From the NCBI GenBank assembly GCA_028694095.1, contig JAQUTZ010000019.1, forward strand, positions 1 to 8,351: a DNA stretch of 8,351 bases, given 5' to 3'. Position numbers and translations under genes: made by a program. Shown piece by piece: positions 1-5,428 of this stretch. The stretch comes from Minisyncoccota bacterium. Its GTDB lineage: Bacteria; Patescibacteriota; Minisyncoccia; Minisyncoccales; MHMH01. Within the stretch, counting starts at the first letter, position 1. Every line of letters starts with the position of its first letter. The notes below the pieces were generated by a model. It had not been told where the DNA came from. It saw nothing but the letters and a program-made list of their open reading frames with translations, and ran no database searches.

Positions 1-275
1 ACGCCTGTTCCAAGTTTCCCGAATGCAAATATACGGAATCTCTTCCGGAAAATATTCTGGGGGTTAAGTGCCCGAAATGCGGAGAAGGAGAATTAGTTGA
101 AAAAAGAACCAAAAGAAAGAAGATATTCTACGGATGCAACCGCTTTCCCGACTGCGACTTCGCCCTTTGGGACAAGCCGACGGGAGAAAAATGCCCCGAA
201 TGCGGCTCCCTATTAGTGGAAAAAAACAAAAAGGTAAAATGCTCCAATAAGGAATGTGACTACGTTAAAAAATAA
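1..275 (+). CDS. topA: DNA topoisomerase I, C-terminal zinc-ribbon tail (5' partial)
   Basis: Ninety codons of the 3' end of a gene that starts outside the window; the reading frame begins at base 3 and ends in TAA at 273-275. The translation is a string of four-cysteine zinc ribbons: the last half of one (ACSKFPEC), a complete one (KCPKC ... GCNRFPDC) and a complete one (KCPEC ... CSNKEC). The spacing C-x2-C-x(n)-C-x4-C with an aromatic/proline in the last knuckle is the signature of the repeated C-terminal zinc ribbons of bacterial type IA topoisomerase I. In that family they bind single-stranded DNA and assist relaxation of negative supercoils; the catalytic domains are not in view. The lysine-rich tail is normal for the family. 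Another zinc-ribbon protein cannot be fully excluded because only the tail is visible, but the tandem arrangement strongly favours TopA. Confidence 0.88.
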   Translation, partial: ACSKFPECKYTESLPENILGVKCPKCGEGELVEKRTKRKKIFYGCNRFPDCDFALWDKPTGEKCPECGSLLVEKNKKVKCSNKECDYVKK

Positions 276-306
276 AAGCGCCTCTCCAAAAAGAAGCGCT
301 TTTTTT
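274..306. terminator. Bidirectional rho-independent terminator between topA and qng1
   Basis: Arms AAAAGCGC (274-281) and GCGCTTTT (296-303) pair perfectly around a 14-base loop. On the + strand the stem runs into seven T (300-306), a good intrinsic terminator overlapping the topA stop codon. Read on the minus strand the same stem is followed by TTTTATTTTTT, so it can also end the convergent qng1 transcript. The GC core is only four base pairs, so efficiency may be moderate. Confidence 0.75.
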
Positions 307-311
307 ATTTT

Positions 312-1295
312 TTAATAATCCGTTGTCGGTACGAGAATATGGGGGTCTTTCGATTTCCGGCCCATGTTCCAGATATAGTAATCGGCCTGAGCCATATTCA
401 CGCCCGCCTCCTCGCAAAGCCTTTTCATGGCATAGCTCATAGCCAAGCGGCTTTCCACTTCTTGATCGTCGTTCTCGGAAAAAACATAGCGATCGTTCAA
501 CATTGCCTCGAATTCCGGAGAATACTCCAGCACTCCCAAAAACTTAAGAGCTTTGGGAACCTCGTAATCGGCAATTGGGCCAATGTCGTCAATGTCTTCA
601 ATCAAAGGAAACCTGCCTTCGGAATTAACAGCTCTGCCATAGTACATCATAACCAGAAGTTTGGCTCGCTTGTGAAAGCACAAGAGCGAGCTTTTGTAGT
701 ATCTGTAGTCCTGGAAGGAAGGAAAAAATTCTACCAGCTGCTCCACTGCCCCCTTCCCGTTCCGGAAAGCCCGCCAACGAGCTTCTTCGAAAAGATTCTG
801 CCAAAGTCCGCCGTACCTGTCCAGCAGGACCTCCCCTATCTCGTGGAAAATCCGCCATCTCTCCCAAAGCATGGGAATTTGGTGGTCTTTATCGGTCGGC
901 CGGAATATGCGCTCGACGTCTTTCTTGGAAATCTTGCGCATGTATTTGGCATCGAAAACGGGAGTCCCTTCACGGTAAGCCCTTGAAAAACAGGCTTCCA
1001 TAGCGAAGGCGCCGCTCCAGAAAGAACCTTCCGGATATTCGACGGCAAACTTATTGAAAGGCGGCTCGAAGTTGCTGAAAGCGAAATTAATGGTATTAAT
1101 CCAGCAAATAAAATTGAGCCAATGGGACAGCGAACAATTCCTCTCCGGCTGAACCGGAATAACGTCCCAGGCTGGAACCTCCATCTCGCTTTCTTTCATT
1201 CTTCCGGCTAGTTCCAAAAGTTTTCCTTCGTTAACCCTGACATGCTCCGTTCCCTTCCAAACATTTTCCATGCTTTTGATATAGGGATCATTCAT
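312..1295 (-). CDS. qng1: Queuosine 5'-phosphate N-glycosylase/hydrolase (Qng1, Q-salvage family, DUF2419)
   Basis: A 327-residue protein that I recognise as the queuosine salvage family known from human QNG1 (C9orf64) and some bacteria. The family releases the base queuine from queuosine-5'-monophosphate so it can be inserted again into tRNA (Asp, Asn, His, Tyr) by a queuine tRNA-ribosyltransferase. Family landmarks are in the right order: HWLNF and INFAF (residues 58-73), YPEGSFWSG (87-95), PMLWERWRIFHEIG (141-154), FPSFQDY (191-197), FHKRAKLL (207-214), ADYEVPKAL (242-250) holding Asp243, which aligns with the family's proposed catalytic aspartate, then DDQEVESR (276-283) and DYYIWN (305-310). 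Length is close to the human protein (about 340). No signal peptide or membrane segment, so cytosolic. The start is fixed by AGGAGG six bases upstream. It is a single gene, divergent from the RSH gene and convergent with topA. No transferase or queuine transporter is visible here. Family call is firm from remembered motifs; exact substrate preference is inferred. Confidence 0.9.
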   Translation of the reverse strand: MNDPYIKSMENVWKGTEHVRVNEGKLLELAGRMKESEMEVPAWDVIPVQPERNCSLSHWLNFICWINTINFAFSNFEPPFNKFAVEYPEGSFWSGAFAMEACFSRAYREGTPVFDAKYMRKISKKDVERIFRPTDKDHQIPMLWERWRIFHEIGEVLLDRYGGLWQNLFEEARWRAFRNGKGAVEQLVEFFPSFQDYRYYKSSLLCFHKRAKLLVMMYYGRAVNSEGRFPLIEDIDDIGPIADYEVPKALKFLGVLEYSPEFEAMLNDRYVFSENDDQEVESRLAMSYAMKRLCEEAGVNMAQADYYIWNMGRKSKDPHILVPTTDY

Positions 1296-1301
1296 TCTCT
1301 G

Positions 1302-1307
1302 CCTCCT
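1302..1307 (-). promoter_or_regulatory. Strong Shine-Dalgarno site of qng1
   Basis: AGGAGG on the minus strand, six bases (CAGAGA) before the ATG at 1295. It decides the start codon. It is the only full anti-16S match placed at a proper distance among the seven gene starts in the window, which sets qng1 apart from its neighbours. Confidence 0.85.
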
Positions 1308-1335
1308 TGATTTTTAAAGTGCTCTGGCATACAAT
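1307..1335 (+). promoter_or_regulatory. Predicted sigma70-type promoter of the RSH gene
   Basis: -35 TTGATT (1307-1312), a 17-base spacer, and -10 TACAAT (1330-1335, 5 of 6 consensus bases). Transcription would start near 1342, giving a leader of about 12 bases before the ATG at 1354. There is only a weak GAG in that leader. The -10 coincides with that of the opposing qng1 promoter, and the -35 touches the qng1 Shine-Dalgarno site. Confidence 0.6.
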
Positions 1336-1360
1336 ACAATGTAATCTTGAGAAATGTCAA
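1331..1360 (-). promoter_or_regulatory. Predicted sigma70-type promoter of qng1
   Basis: Read on the minus strand: a perfect -35 TTGACA (1360-1355), an 18-base spacer, and -10 TATTGT (1336-1331, 4 of 6). Transcription would start near 1324, leaving a leader of about 29 bases that carries the AGGAGG site. The -35 lies over the start codon of the RSH gene, and the -10 is the complement of that gene's -10 shifted by one base. Confidence 0.5.
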
Positions 1361-3528
1361 CTCCGAAAATAATACAAAAAATAATCAGGAACGGCTCCGA
1401 CCAAAAACTGACGAAAAAGGCGATGGACTTCGCCCAGGCCGCTCATGCCGGGCAGAAAAGAGCCTCCGGAGAAGACTACATCATCCACCCCATAAGAGTG
1501 GCTGAAATTCTTACTCAGATGAATCTCGACTCCAAAACGATTGCTGCCGGGCTTCTCCACGACGTAGCCGACGACACGGATAAAACCCTCCAGGATATTG
1601 AAAAAGAATTCGGGAGCGAAGTCGCCTTTTTGGTGAACGGAGTCAGCAAGCTGGGAAAACTGCGCTATCCCGAAAGCGGCATGGAAATAAAAACCGTTGA
1701 AGAAAGAGCTGAAGAGCCCATAGACAAAAGAGCTGAAAACTTGAGAAAAATGTTCTTTGCCATGGGCGAAGACCTCAGGGTGGTTTTAATAAAACTGGCA
1801 GACAGGCTGCATAATATGGAAACTCTCGGTTCTCTGCCTCCGGAAAAACGCAAGCGAATCGCCCTGGAAACCTTGGAAATATACGCCCCGTTGGCCGACA
1901 GGCTGGGAATGGGAGAAATGAAGGTCGAACTGGAAGGACTGGCTTTCCCGTTCCTTTATCCGAGAGAATACGAATGGCTGATTAATAACGTTAAGGAAAG
2001 ATACGAAAAAAGAAGGGCCTATTTGGAAAAAGTCCAGCCGGCCTTGAAAAAAATATTGCTCAAAGAGGGAGTGAAAATACTCGACATGCATTCGAGGGCC
2101 AAATCCTACTGGAGCTTATACCAAAAGCTGCTAAGATACGATATGAATTTCGAGAAAATTTACGACCTGATTGCCCTTAGGATTATCGTCAAAGACGTTA
2201 CCTCCTGCTATAGAGCTTTGGGAGCCATACATAAGCACTGGAAGCCGCTCCCGCAAAAGATACAAGATTTCATCGCCCTGCCCAAGCCCAACGGCTACCA
2301 GGGGCTGCACACAACCGTTTTTTGCATCGACGGAAAGCTTACTGAATTTCAAATAAAAACCAGGGAAATGCACGAAGAGGCGGAAAACGGAATCTGCTCC
2401 CATTGGGCCTACAAACAAGGAATCGACCTGGGAAAACAAGGAGACAAATTCGCCTGGGTCCAGCAATTAAGGGACTGGCAGAAAGACGTTTCCAAATCAA
2501 AGGAATTTTTGGAGGCGTTAAGGATTGATTTCTTTAAGCACCGGATATTCGTGTTTACTCCCAGAGGCGACGTCATTGACCTCCCCGAAGGAGCCACGCC
2601 GGTTGATTTCGCCTATACCGTCCATACGGAAATCGGCAATAAATGCGCCGGAGCTAAAGTTAACGGCAAGATGGTCGCCCTGTCCCATATTCTCAGAAAC
2701 GGAGACTTGGTGGAAATCATAACAGAAAAAAATAAAAAGCCGTCCAGGGCCTGGCTCGAATTCGCAAAAACCAGCATAGCCCGCTCAAGAATAAAAAGCT
2801 GGCTGAAGCAGGAATCCCGGCCGGAAAATCTGGCCCGAGGGGTAAAGATGCTCGACGAGGCGCTGAAAGAATTTAAGGGAATTTCTTTTGCCGGCCTGGA
2901 ACACTCCAAAAAAGAGGAAATGCTGAAATTTTTCTCTTATAAAGACCTGGAGAGCCTTTTGGTGGCCGTGGGGGAAGGTGAAGTTTCTCCCAGAGAAATC
3001 CTGAAAAAAATATTCAAAGAAAAAGATTTCTTTTCCCAGCCCCAAAAGCCGGCGTTCAAGCTTGAAAAAATATCCGGAGGAAAAACGGGCGGCATATCTT
3101 TAGCCGGACAAAGGGGCATGCAGGTTTTTTTAGCCAAATGCTGTTTGCCCAAGCCCGGACAGCCAATAAAAGCCTACATAACCAGAAATAGAGGCGCTTC
3201 GGTCCACAAAGAAGACTGCCTTAACCTAATTAGAGCCCAAAAAAAATGGCCCCACAAAATAGTGGAGGCATCCTGGGAGGGAGAAGAATTGCCTTATTCA
3301 GTTCTAATAGAAATAGAGGGACAGGACAGAGTCGGGTTTTCCAGAGATATATTTTCTACCGTCAGCAAAATGGGAATAGGCATTCTCAGCCATTATTCCG
3401 AACTGCGTCCTTCAAATAAAACAGCTGTTACCAGAATCAAAGTTAATGTATCCGGACTAGAAGAGCTGGACGGGCTTTTCGCTCAATTAAAATCTATCGA
3501 CGGCGTGACCGCCGTCCATAAAGTTTAA
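1354..3528 (+). CDS. rsh: RelA/SpoT homologue: (p)ppGpp synthetase/hydrolase, full-length RSH
   Basis: A 724-residue long RSH protein that controls the stringent alarmone (p)ppGpp. In order: an HD hydrolase domain (about 20-200) with His45, His69-Asp70 and Asp150/Asn154, matching the metal-binding set of Rel; a synthetase domain (about 240-355) with the RxK...S...K element (Arg248, Lys250, Ser254, Lys258), Asp271 in YDLIALR, NGYQGLHT (313-320) and Glu331 in EFQIKT, matching the two catalytic acids; a TGS domain (397-458) starting FVFTPRGDVIDLP; a helical region; a zinc-finger/CC element with Cys596, Cys597, His618 and Cys622; and an ACT domain (648-720). All parts expected of a ribosome-regulated bifunctional enzyme are present. 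Oddities: the HDxxED motif reads HDVADD (Glu to Asp), the RxKD loop reads KIQD (302-305), and the hydrolase domain is about 14 residues longer than usual between its HD pair and last metal ligand. Cytosolic. It overlaps the parB stop by 4 bases tail-to-tail. Confidence 0.96.
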   Translation: MSTPKIIQKIIRNGSDQKLTKKAMDFAQAAHAGQKRASGEDYIIHPIRVAEILTQMNLDSKTIAAGLLHDVADDTDKTLQDIEKEFGSEVAFLVNGVSKLGKLRYPESGMEIKTVEERAEEPIDKRAENLRKMFFAMGEDLRVVLIKLADRLHNMETLGSLPPEKRKRIALETLEIYAPLADRLGMGEMKVELEGLAFPFLYPREYEWLINNVKERYEKRRAYLEKVQPALKKILLKEGVKILDMHSRAKSYWSLYQKLLRYDMNFEKIYDLIALRIIVKDVTSCYRALGAIHKHWKPLPQKIQDFIALPKPNGYQGLHTTVFCIDGKLTEFQIKTREMHEEAENGICSHWAYKQGIDLGKQGDKFAWVQQLRDWQKDVSKSKEFLEALRIDFFKHRIFVFTPRGDVIDLPEGATPVDFAYTVHTEIGNKCAGAKVNGKMVALSHILRNGDLVEIITEKNKKPSRAWLEFAKTSIARSRIKSWLKQESRPENLARGVKMLDEALKEFKGISFAGLEHSKKEEMLKFFSYKDLESLLVAVGEGEVSPREILKKIFKEKDFFSQPQKPAFKLEKISGGKTGGISLAGQRGMQVFLAKCCLPKPGQPIKAYITRNRGASVHKEDCLNLIRAQKKWPHKIVEASWEGEELPYSVLIEIEGQDRVGFSRDIFSTVSKMGIGILSHYSELRPSNKTAVTRIKVNVSGLEELDGLFAQLKSIDGVTAVHKV
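3499..3516. terminator. GC-rich hairpin at the convergent rsh/parB ends, possible parB terminator
   Basis: GACGGCG (3499-3505) and CGCCGTC (3510-3516) pair perfectly around a four-base loop. It lies inside the last codons of the RSH gene, about ten bases before its stop, and about nine bases past the parB stop on the other strand. On the minus strand it is followed by GATAGATTTTAATT, a short, broken T tract, so it may end parB transcription weakly. On the + strand no T tract follows. It could also be just the product of GC-rich codon choice. Confidence 0.4.
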
Positions 3529-4397
3529 GATTGAAATCTTCCTAGGAATTTTTCTATTTCCTTTCCGGAAGAAAAGATAACAGTAAGCTTGTGCCTCCCG
3601 CCTTCGGCTCGGAGCCTTATGTCTTTAATGCCTAAGGTCCCTTTTATTTTCTCTTCCAAGTCTTTCATCTCTTTGGAAGCTGCTGAGACTTTTCTTGCCG
3701 TCGGCTGCCAAATCCTTAACTTTTGAGAAAAGCTTTCCGCCTCCCTTACGCTTATTCCGTCTTTCATTATCTTAGCCAGAAGAGCTTTCCTTTTTTCAGG
3801 TTCTTCTATCCCGAGAATGGCCCTGGCGTGCCCTTCGCTTATCCTCTCTTCTCTTAAAGCCCTCCTTGCCTCTTCGGGAAGATCAAGGAGCCTCATGGTG
3901 TTGGCAACCGCCTCACGGCTTTTTCCAACCATCTTGGCTATGTCTTTCTGGTAGAAGTTAAATTCATCCTGGAGCCTCTTATAAGCCTCGGCTTTTTCCA
4001 TGGCGTTAAGATCCAGCCTCTGAACGTTCTCTATAATGGAAACCTCCAGTTTTTCCCGTTCGGTCGGAGACCTGACTATTACCGGCACCTGCCTTAAGCC
4101 CACCATTTTTGCGGCCAAAAGCCTTCGCTCGCCCGCAACCAATTGATACTCTATCTCTCCCGATTCCTTTTCAATGCGGCTTACCAGCAGCGGCTGGATA
4201 ATGCCGTATTCCCTGACTGAATCGGAAAGGGCTTTTAGGCCGTCCTGGTCAAAATTCTTCCTTGGCTGATAGGGATTGGATTTAATTTTTTCTATTTCAA
4301 TATAGAAAATCGGTTCGTTCTTTTCCGATGGCTTTTCCTGGCCTCCGGATTTTTTGGGAATCAATGATTCTATTCCCTTGCCGAAAGATTGTTTCAT
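3525..4397 (-). CDS. parB: Chromosome partitioning protein ParB (CTP-dependent clamp)
   Basis: A 290-residue ParB/Spo0J. It begins MKQSFGKGIESLIPKK, the usual N-terminal tail (contains the ParA-stimulating lysine/arginine region), which supports this start. The N-terminal CTP-binding domain shows NPYQPRKNF (41-49), GIIQPLLV (65-72), AGERRLLAA (88-96) and ENVQRLDL (123-130; most relatives have ENIQR). A helix-turn-helix around 148-171 (YQKDIAKMVGKSREAVANT) binds parS. The C-terminal dimerisation segment is about 245-290. In the family, ParB loads at parS, closes as a CTP-dependent clamp, slides and spreads, and stimulates ParA. It follows parA on the same strand after 54 bases that hold a stem-loop. 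No Shine-Dalgarno site precedes the start: the leader reads AAATTTATTTAT before ATG. Its stop overlaps that of the convergent RSH gene. Confidence 0.96.
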   Translation of the reverse strand: MKQSFGKGIESLIPKKSGGQEKPSEKNEPIFYIEIEKIKSNPYQPRKNFDQDGLKALSDSVREYGIIQPLLVSRIEKESGEIEYQLVAGERRLLAAKMVGLRQVPVIVRSPTEREKLEVSIIENVQRLDLNAMEKAEAYKRLQDEFNFYQKDIAKMVGKSREAVANTMRLLDLPEEARRALREERISEGHARAILGIEEPEKRKALLAKIMKDGISVREAESFSQKLRIWQPTARKVSAASKEMKDLEEKIKGTLGIKDIRLRAEGGRHKLTVIFSSGKEIEKFLGRFQS

Positions 4398-4408
4398 ATA
4401 AATAAATT

Positions 4409-4449
4409 TGTCGCGCAGTCTCGGGTTATAATATCCCGGACAAGCGACA
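4409..4449. repeat. Extended imperfect stem-loop between parA and parB
   Basis: Inverted repeat of 13 paired bases in three blocks: TGTCGC (4409-4414) with GCGACA (4444-4449), GTC (4418-4420) with GAC (4439-4441), and CGGG (4422-4425) with CCCG (4435-4438), around the AT loop TTATAATAT. In the parAB transcript it would fold just after the parA stop and end 11 bases before the parB start. No long T run follows, so it is not a classical terminator. It may be an RNA element that sets parB level, a protein operator, or an inefficient attenuator. It does not match the usual parS consensus (TGTTTCACGTGAAACA). Confidence 0.6.
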
Positions 4450-4451
4450 CA

Positions 4452-5255
4452 TTAATTTTCTTTGATGACCGGACTCTCTTCCTTGGAAGAAACGGCGTCT
4501 AATTTTAATAATTCTTCAGCTAACTCTCGATAAGACTGGGCGGCTAAAGAGGTTGGAGCATATTGAAGTATGGTCTTTCCGAACCTGGGAGCTTCAGCTA
4601 GAGCAACCTGGCGGGGTATTACAGTGTCAAAAACGTATCCTGGAAATCCCCTCCTGACTTCTTTGGACACCTCTCTGGAAATGCGGCTGGTTCTACTATA
4701 CATCGTCAAAAGGGCTCCGGCAATCTTAAGGTCGCTCTTGAGATTATCCTGAATGAGCTTTATGGTATTTAAAAGCTGCTCCAATCCCTCCAAGGCCAGG
4801 TATTCGCATTGAACGGGAATCAGCACTTCATCGGCTGCGCAAAGAGCGTTAAGGGTCAGCATTCCCAGACTCGGAGGCGAATCTATTAATACATAATCAT
4901 AGGAATCCTTCACTTTATCCAATATCCTGCTCAGCTTGAATTCACGGTCTTCAAGATTGACCAGCTCAACGGTAGCTCCGGCCAAATCCGGAGAGGCCGG
5001 CATGATTTCATATCCAAAAAACGGACTTTTCCTTATAACCGCCGACGGACTGACCTGGTCCATTAAAGCGTGGTAAACCGAAAGTGGAAGCTTTCTTGGG
5101 GCTATTCCCAGAGAAAGAGTAGCGTTGGCTTGGGAATCCATATCCACCAGCAAAACTCTTTTTCCCAAAGCCGCCAAAAAAACCGGCAAGTTAGTCGCTA
5201 CCGAACTTTTGCCCACTCCTCCTTTCTGGTTGGCAATTGCAATTATTCGCGGCAT
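4452..5255 (-). CDS. parA: Chromosome partitioning ATPase ParA (Soj type)
   Basis: A 267-residue ParA/MinD-family ATPase without an N-terminal DNA-binding domain, as in chromosomal Soj-type proteins. It shows the deviant Walker A KGGVGKSS (11-18) with signature Lys11 and Lys16 (Ser17 replaces the more common Thr), Walker A' LVDMDSQANATLSLG (36-50), and Walker B YVLIDSPPSLGMLTLNAL (121-138). Further family blocks are VLIPVQCEYLALEGL (144-158) and PRQVALAEAPRFGKTI (214-229). The ATP-bound dimer binds DNA non-specifically and forms the gradient on which ParB-parS complexes move. The ATG is preceded by GGTAATTTAATTTA with no Shine-Dalgarno site; the predicted promoter would start transcription at or next to the ATG, so the mRNA may be leaderless. 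The protein starts directly with the family's beta-strand (MPRIIAIANQ), which supports this start. It leads the parA-parB pair. Confidence 0.97.
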   Translation of the reverse strand: MPRIIAIANQKGGVGKSSVATNLPVFLAALGKRVLLVDMDSQANATLSLGIAPRKLPLSVYHALMDQVSPSAVIRKSPFFGYEIMPASPDLAGATVELVNLEDREFKLSRILDKVKDSYDYVLIDSPPSLGMLTLNALCAADEVLIPVQCEYLALEGLEQLLNTIKLIQDNLKSDLKIAGALLTMYSRTSRISREVSKEVRRGFPGYVFDTVIPRQVALAEAPRFGKTILQYAPTSLAAQSYRELAEELLKLDAVSSKEESPVIKEN

Positions 5256-5261
5256 TAAATT

Positions 5262-5290
5262 AAATTACCACAAAATTCCTCTTTTGACAA
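5262..5290 (-). promoter_or_regulatory. Predicted promoter of parAB, leaderless geometry
   Basis: On the minus strand: -35 TTGTCA (5290-5285, 5 of 6), a 17-base spacer, and -10 TAATTT (5267-5262, weak) preceded by TGG, an extended -10 element. Only six bases lie between the -10 and the ATG at 5255, so initiation at the usual distance falls on or beside the A of the start codon. The -35 overlaps the opposing tRNA promoter's -35. Confidence 0.5.
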
Positions 5291-5312
5291 TTGGAGAAAA
5301 AGTTGCTAAACT
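5284..5312 (+). promoter_or_regulatory. Predicted promoter of tRNA-Leu
   Basis: Perfect -35 TTGACA (5284-5289), a 17-base spacer, and -10 TAAACT (5307-5312, 4 of 6) preceded by TGC as an extended -10. Transcription would start near 5319, about 19 bases before the mature tRNA 5' end, leaving a short leader for RNase P. The strong -35 fits a stable-RNA gene. Confidence 0.6.
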
Positions 5313-5337
5313 AATTTAAGTTTTTACCGATTTTTAA

Positions 5338-5421
5338 GCCGAAGTGGTGAAATTGGAAAACACGCAACACTCAAAATGTTGTGGGAGAAATCCCTTGTGG
5401 GTTCGAGTCCCACCTTCGGCA
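5338..5421 (+). tRNA. tRNA-Leu (anticodon CAA)
   Basis: An 84-base class II tRNA. The acceptor stem GCCGAAG (5338-5344) pairs with CTTCGGC (5414-5420), with discriminator A at 5421. The D stem is GTG/CAC with GG in the loop. The anticodon stem CAACA/TGTTG (5365-5369/5377-5381) encloses loop CTCAAAA, giving anticodon CAA (5372-5374), which reads UUG. The long variable arm folds as GGGA-GAAA-TCCC (5383-5394), as expected for leucine. The T arm GTGGG-TTCGAGT-CCCAC is canonical (5397-5413). The 3' CCA is not encoded, so it must be added after transcription. It stands alone between divergent parA and the convergent PAP2 gene, whose stop codon is only seven bases downstream; no terminator is seen after it. 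Confidence 0.97.
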
Positions 5422-5428
5422 CATATAT

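Noticed and set aside
339..986. Long open frame on the + strand opposite qng1
   Set aside because: The opposite frame is a clear match to the Q-salvage family along its whole length with a strong ribosome site; the + strand product shows no recognisable motif.
1354..3528. Hydrolase-dead RelA-type enzyme
   Set aside because: All HD-domain metal ligands (His45, His69, Asp70, Asp150) and Asn154 are present, unlike degenerate RelA; only a conservative Glu-to-Asp change is seen.
3527..3548. Small repeats AAGATT/AATCTT and TTCCTAGGAA after the RSH stop as a terminator
   Set aside because: Loops of two bases and AT-rich short stems make a stable RNA hairpin unlikely, and the following T tract is displaced and interrupted.
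4427..4432. TATAAT in the loop of the parA-parB hairpin as a promoter -10
   Set aside because: It is on the + strand, which would transcribe antisense to parA, and there is no -35 at a suitable distance; on the minus strand neither TATTAT nor TATAAC has a fitting -35.
4409..4449. parS site for ParB
   Set aside because: The repeat starts TGT and ends ACA like parS but is far longer and does not match the 16-base consensus; no other parS-like site was seen by eye.
5070..5319. Small + strand frames over the parA start and the parA/tRNA gap
   Set aside because: They lie opposite the conserved ParA Walker A region and run into promoter DNA; no ribosome site or family resemblance.
4381..5340. Replication origin near parAB
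   Set aside because: No dnaA, no cluster of DnaA boxes and no AT-rich unwinding region was seen; the neighbours are rsh and a tRNA, not the usual origin genes.
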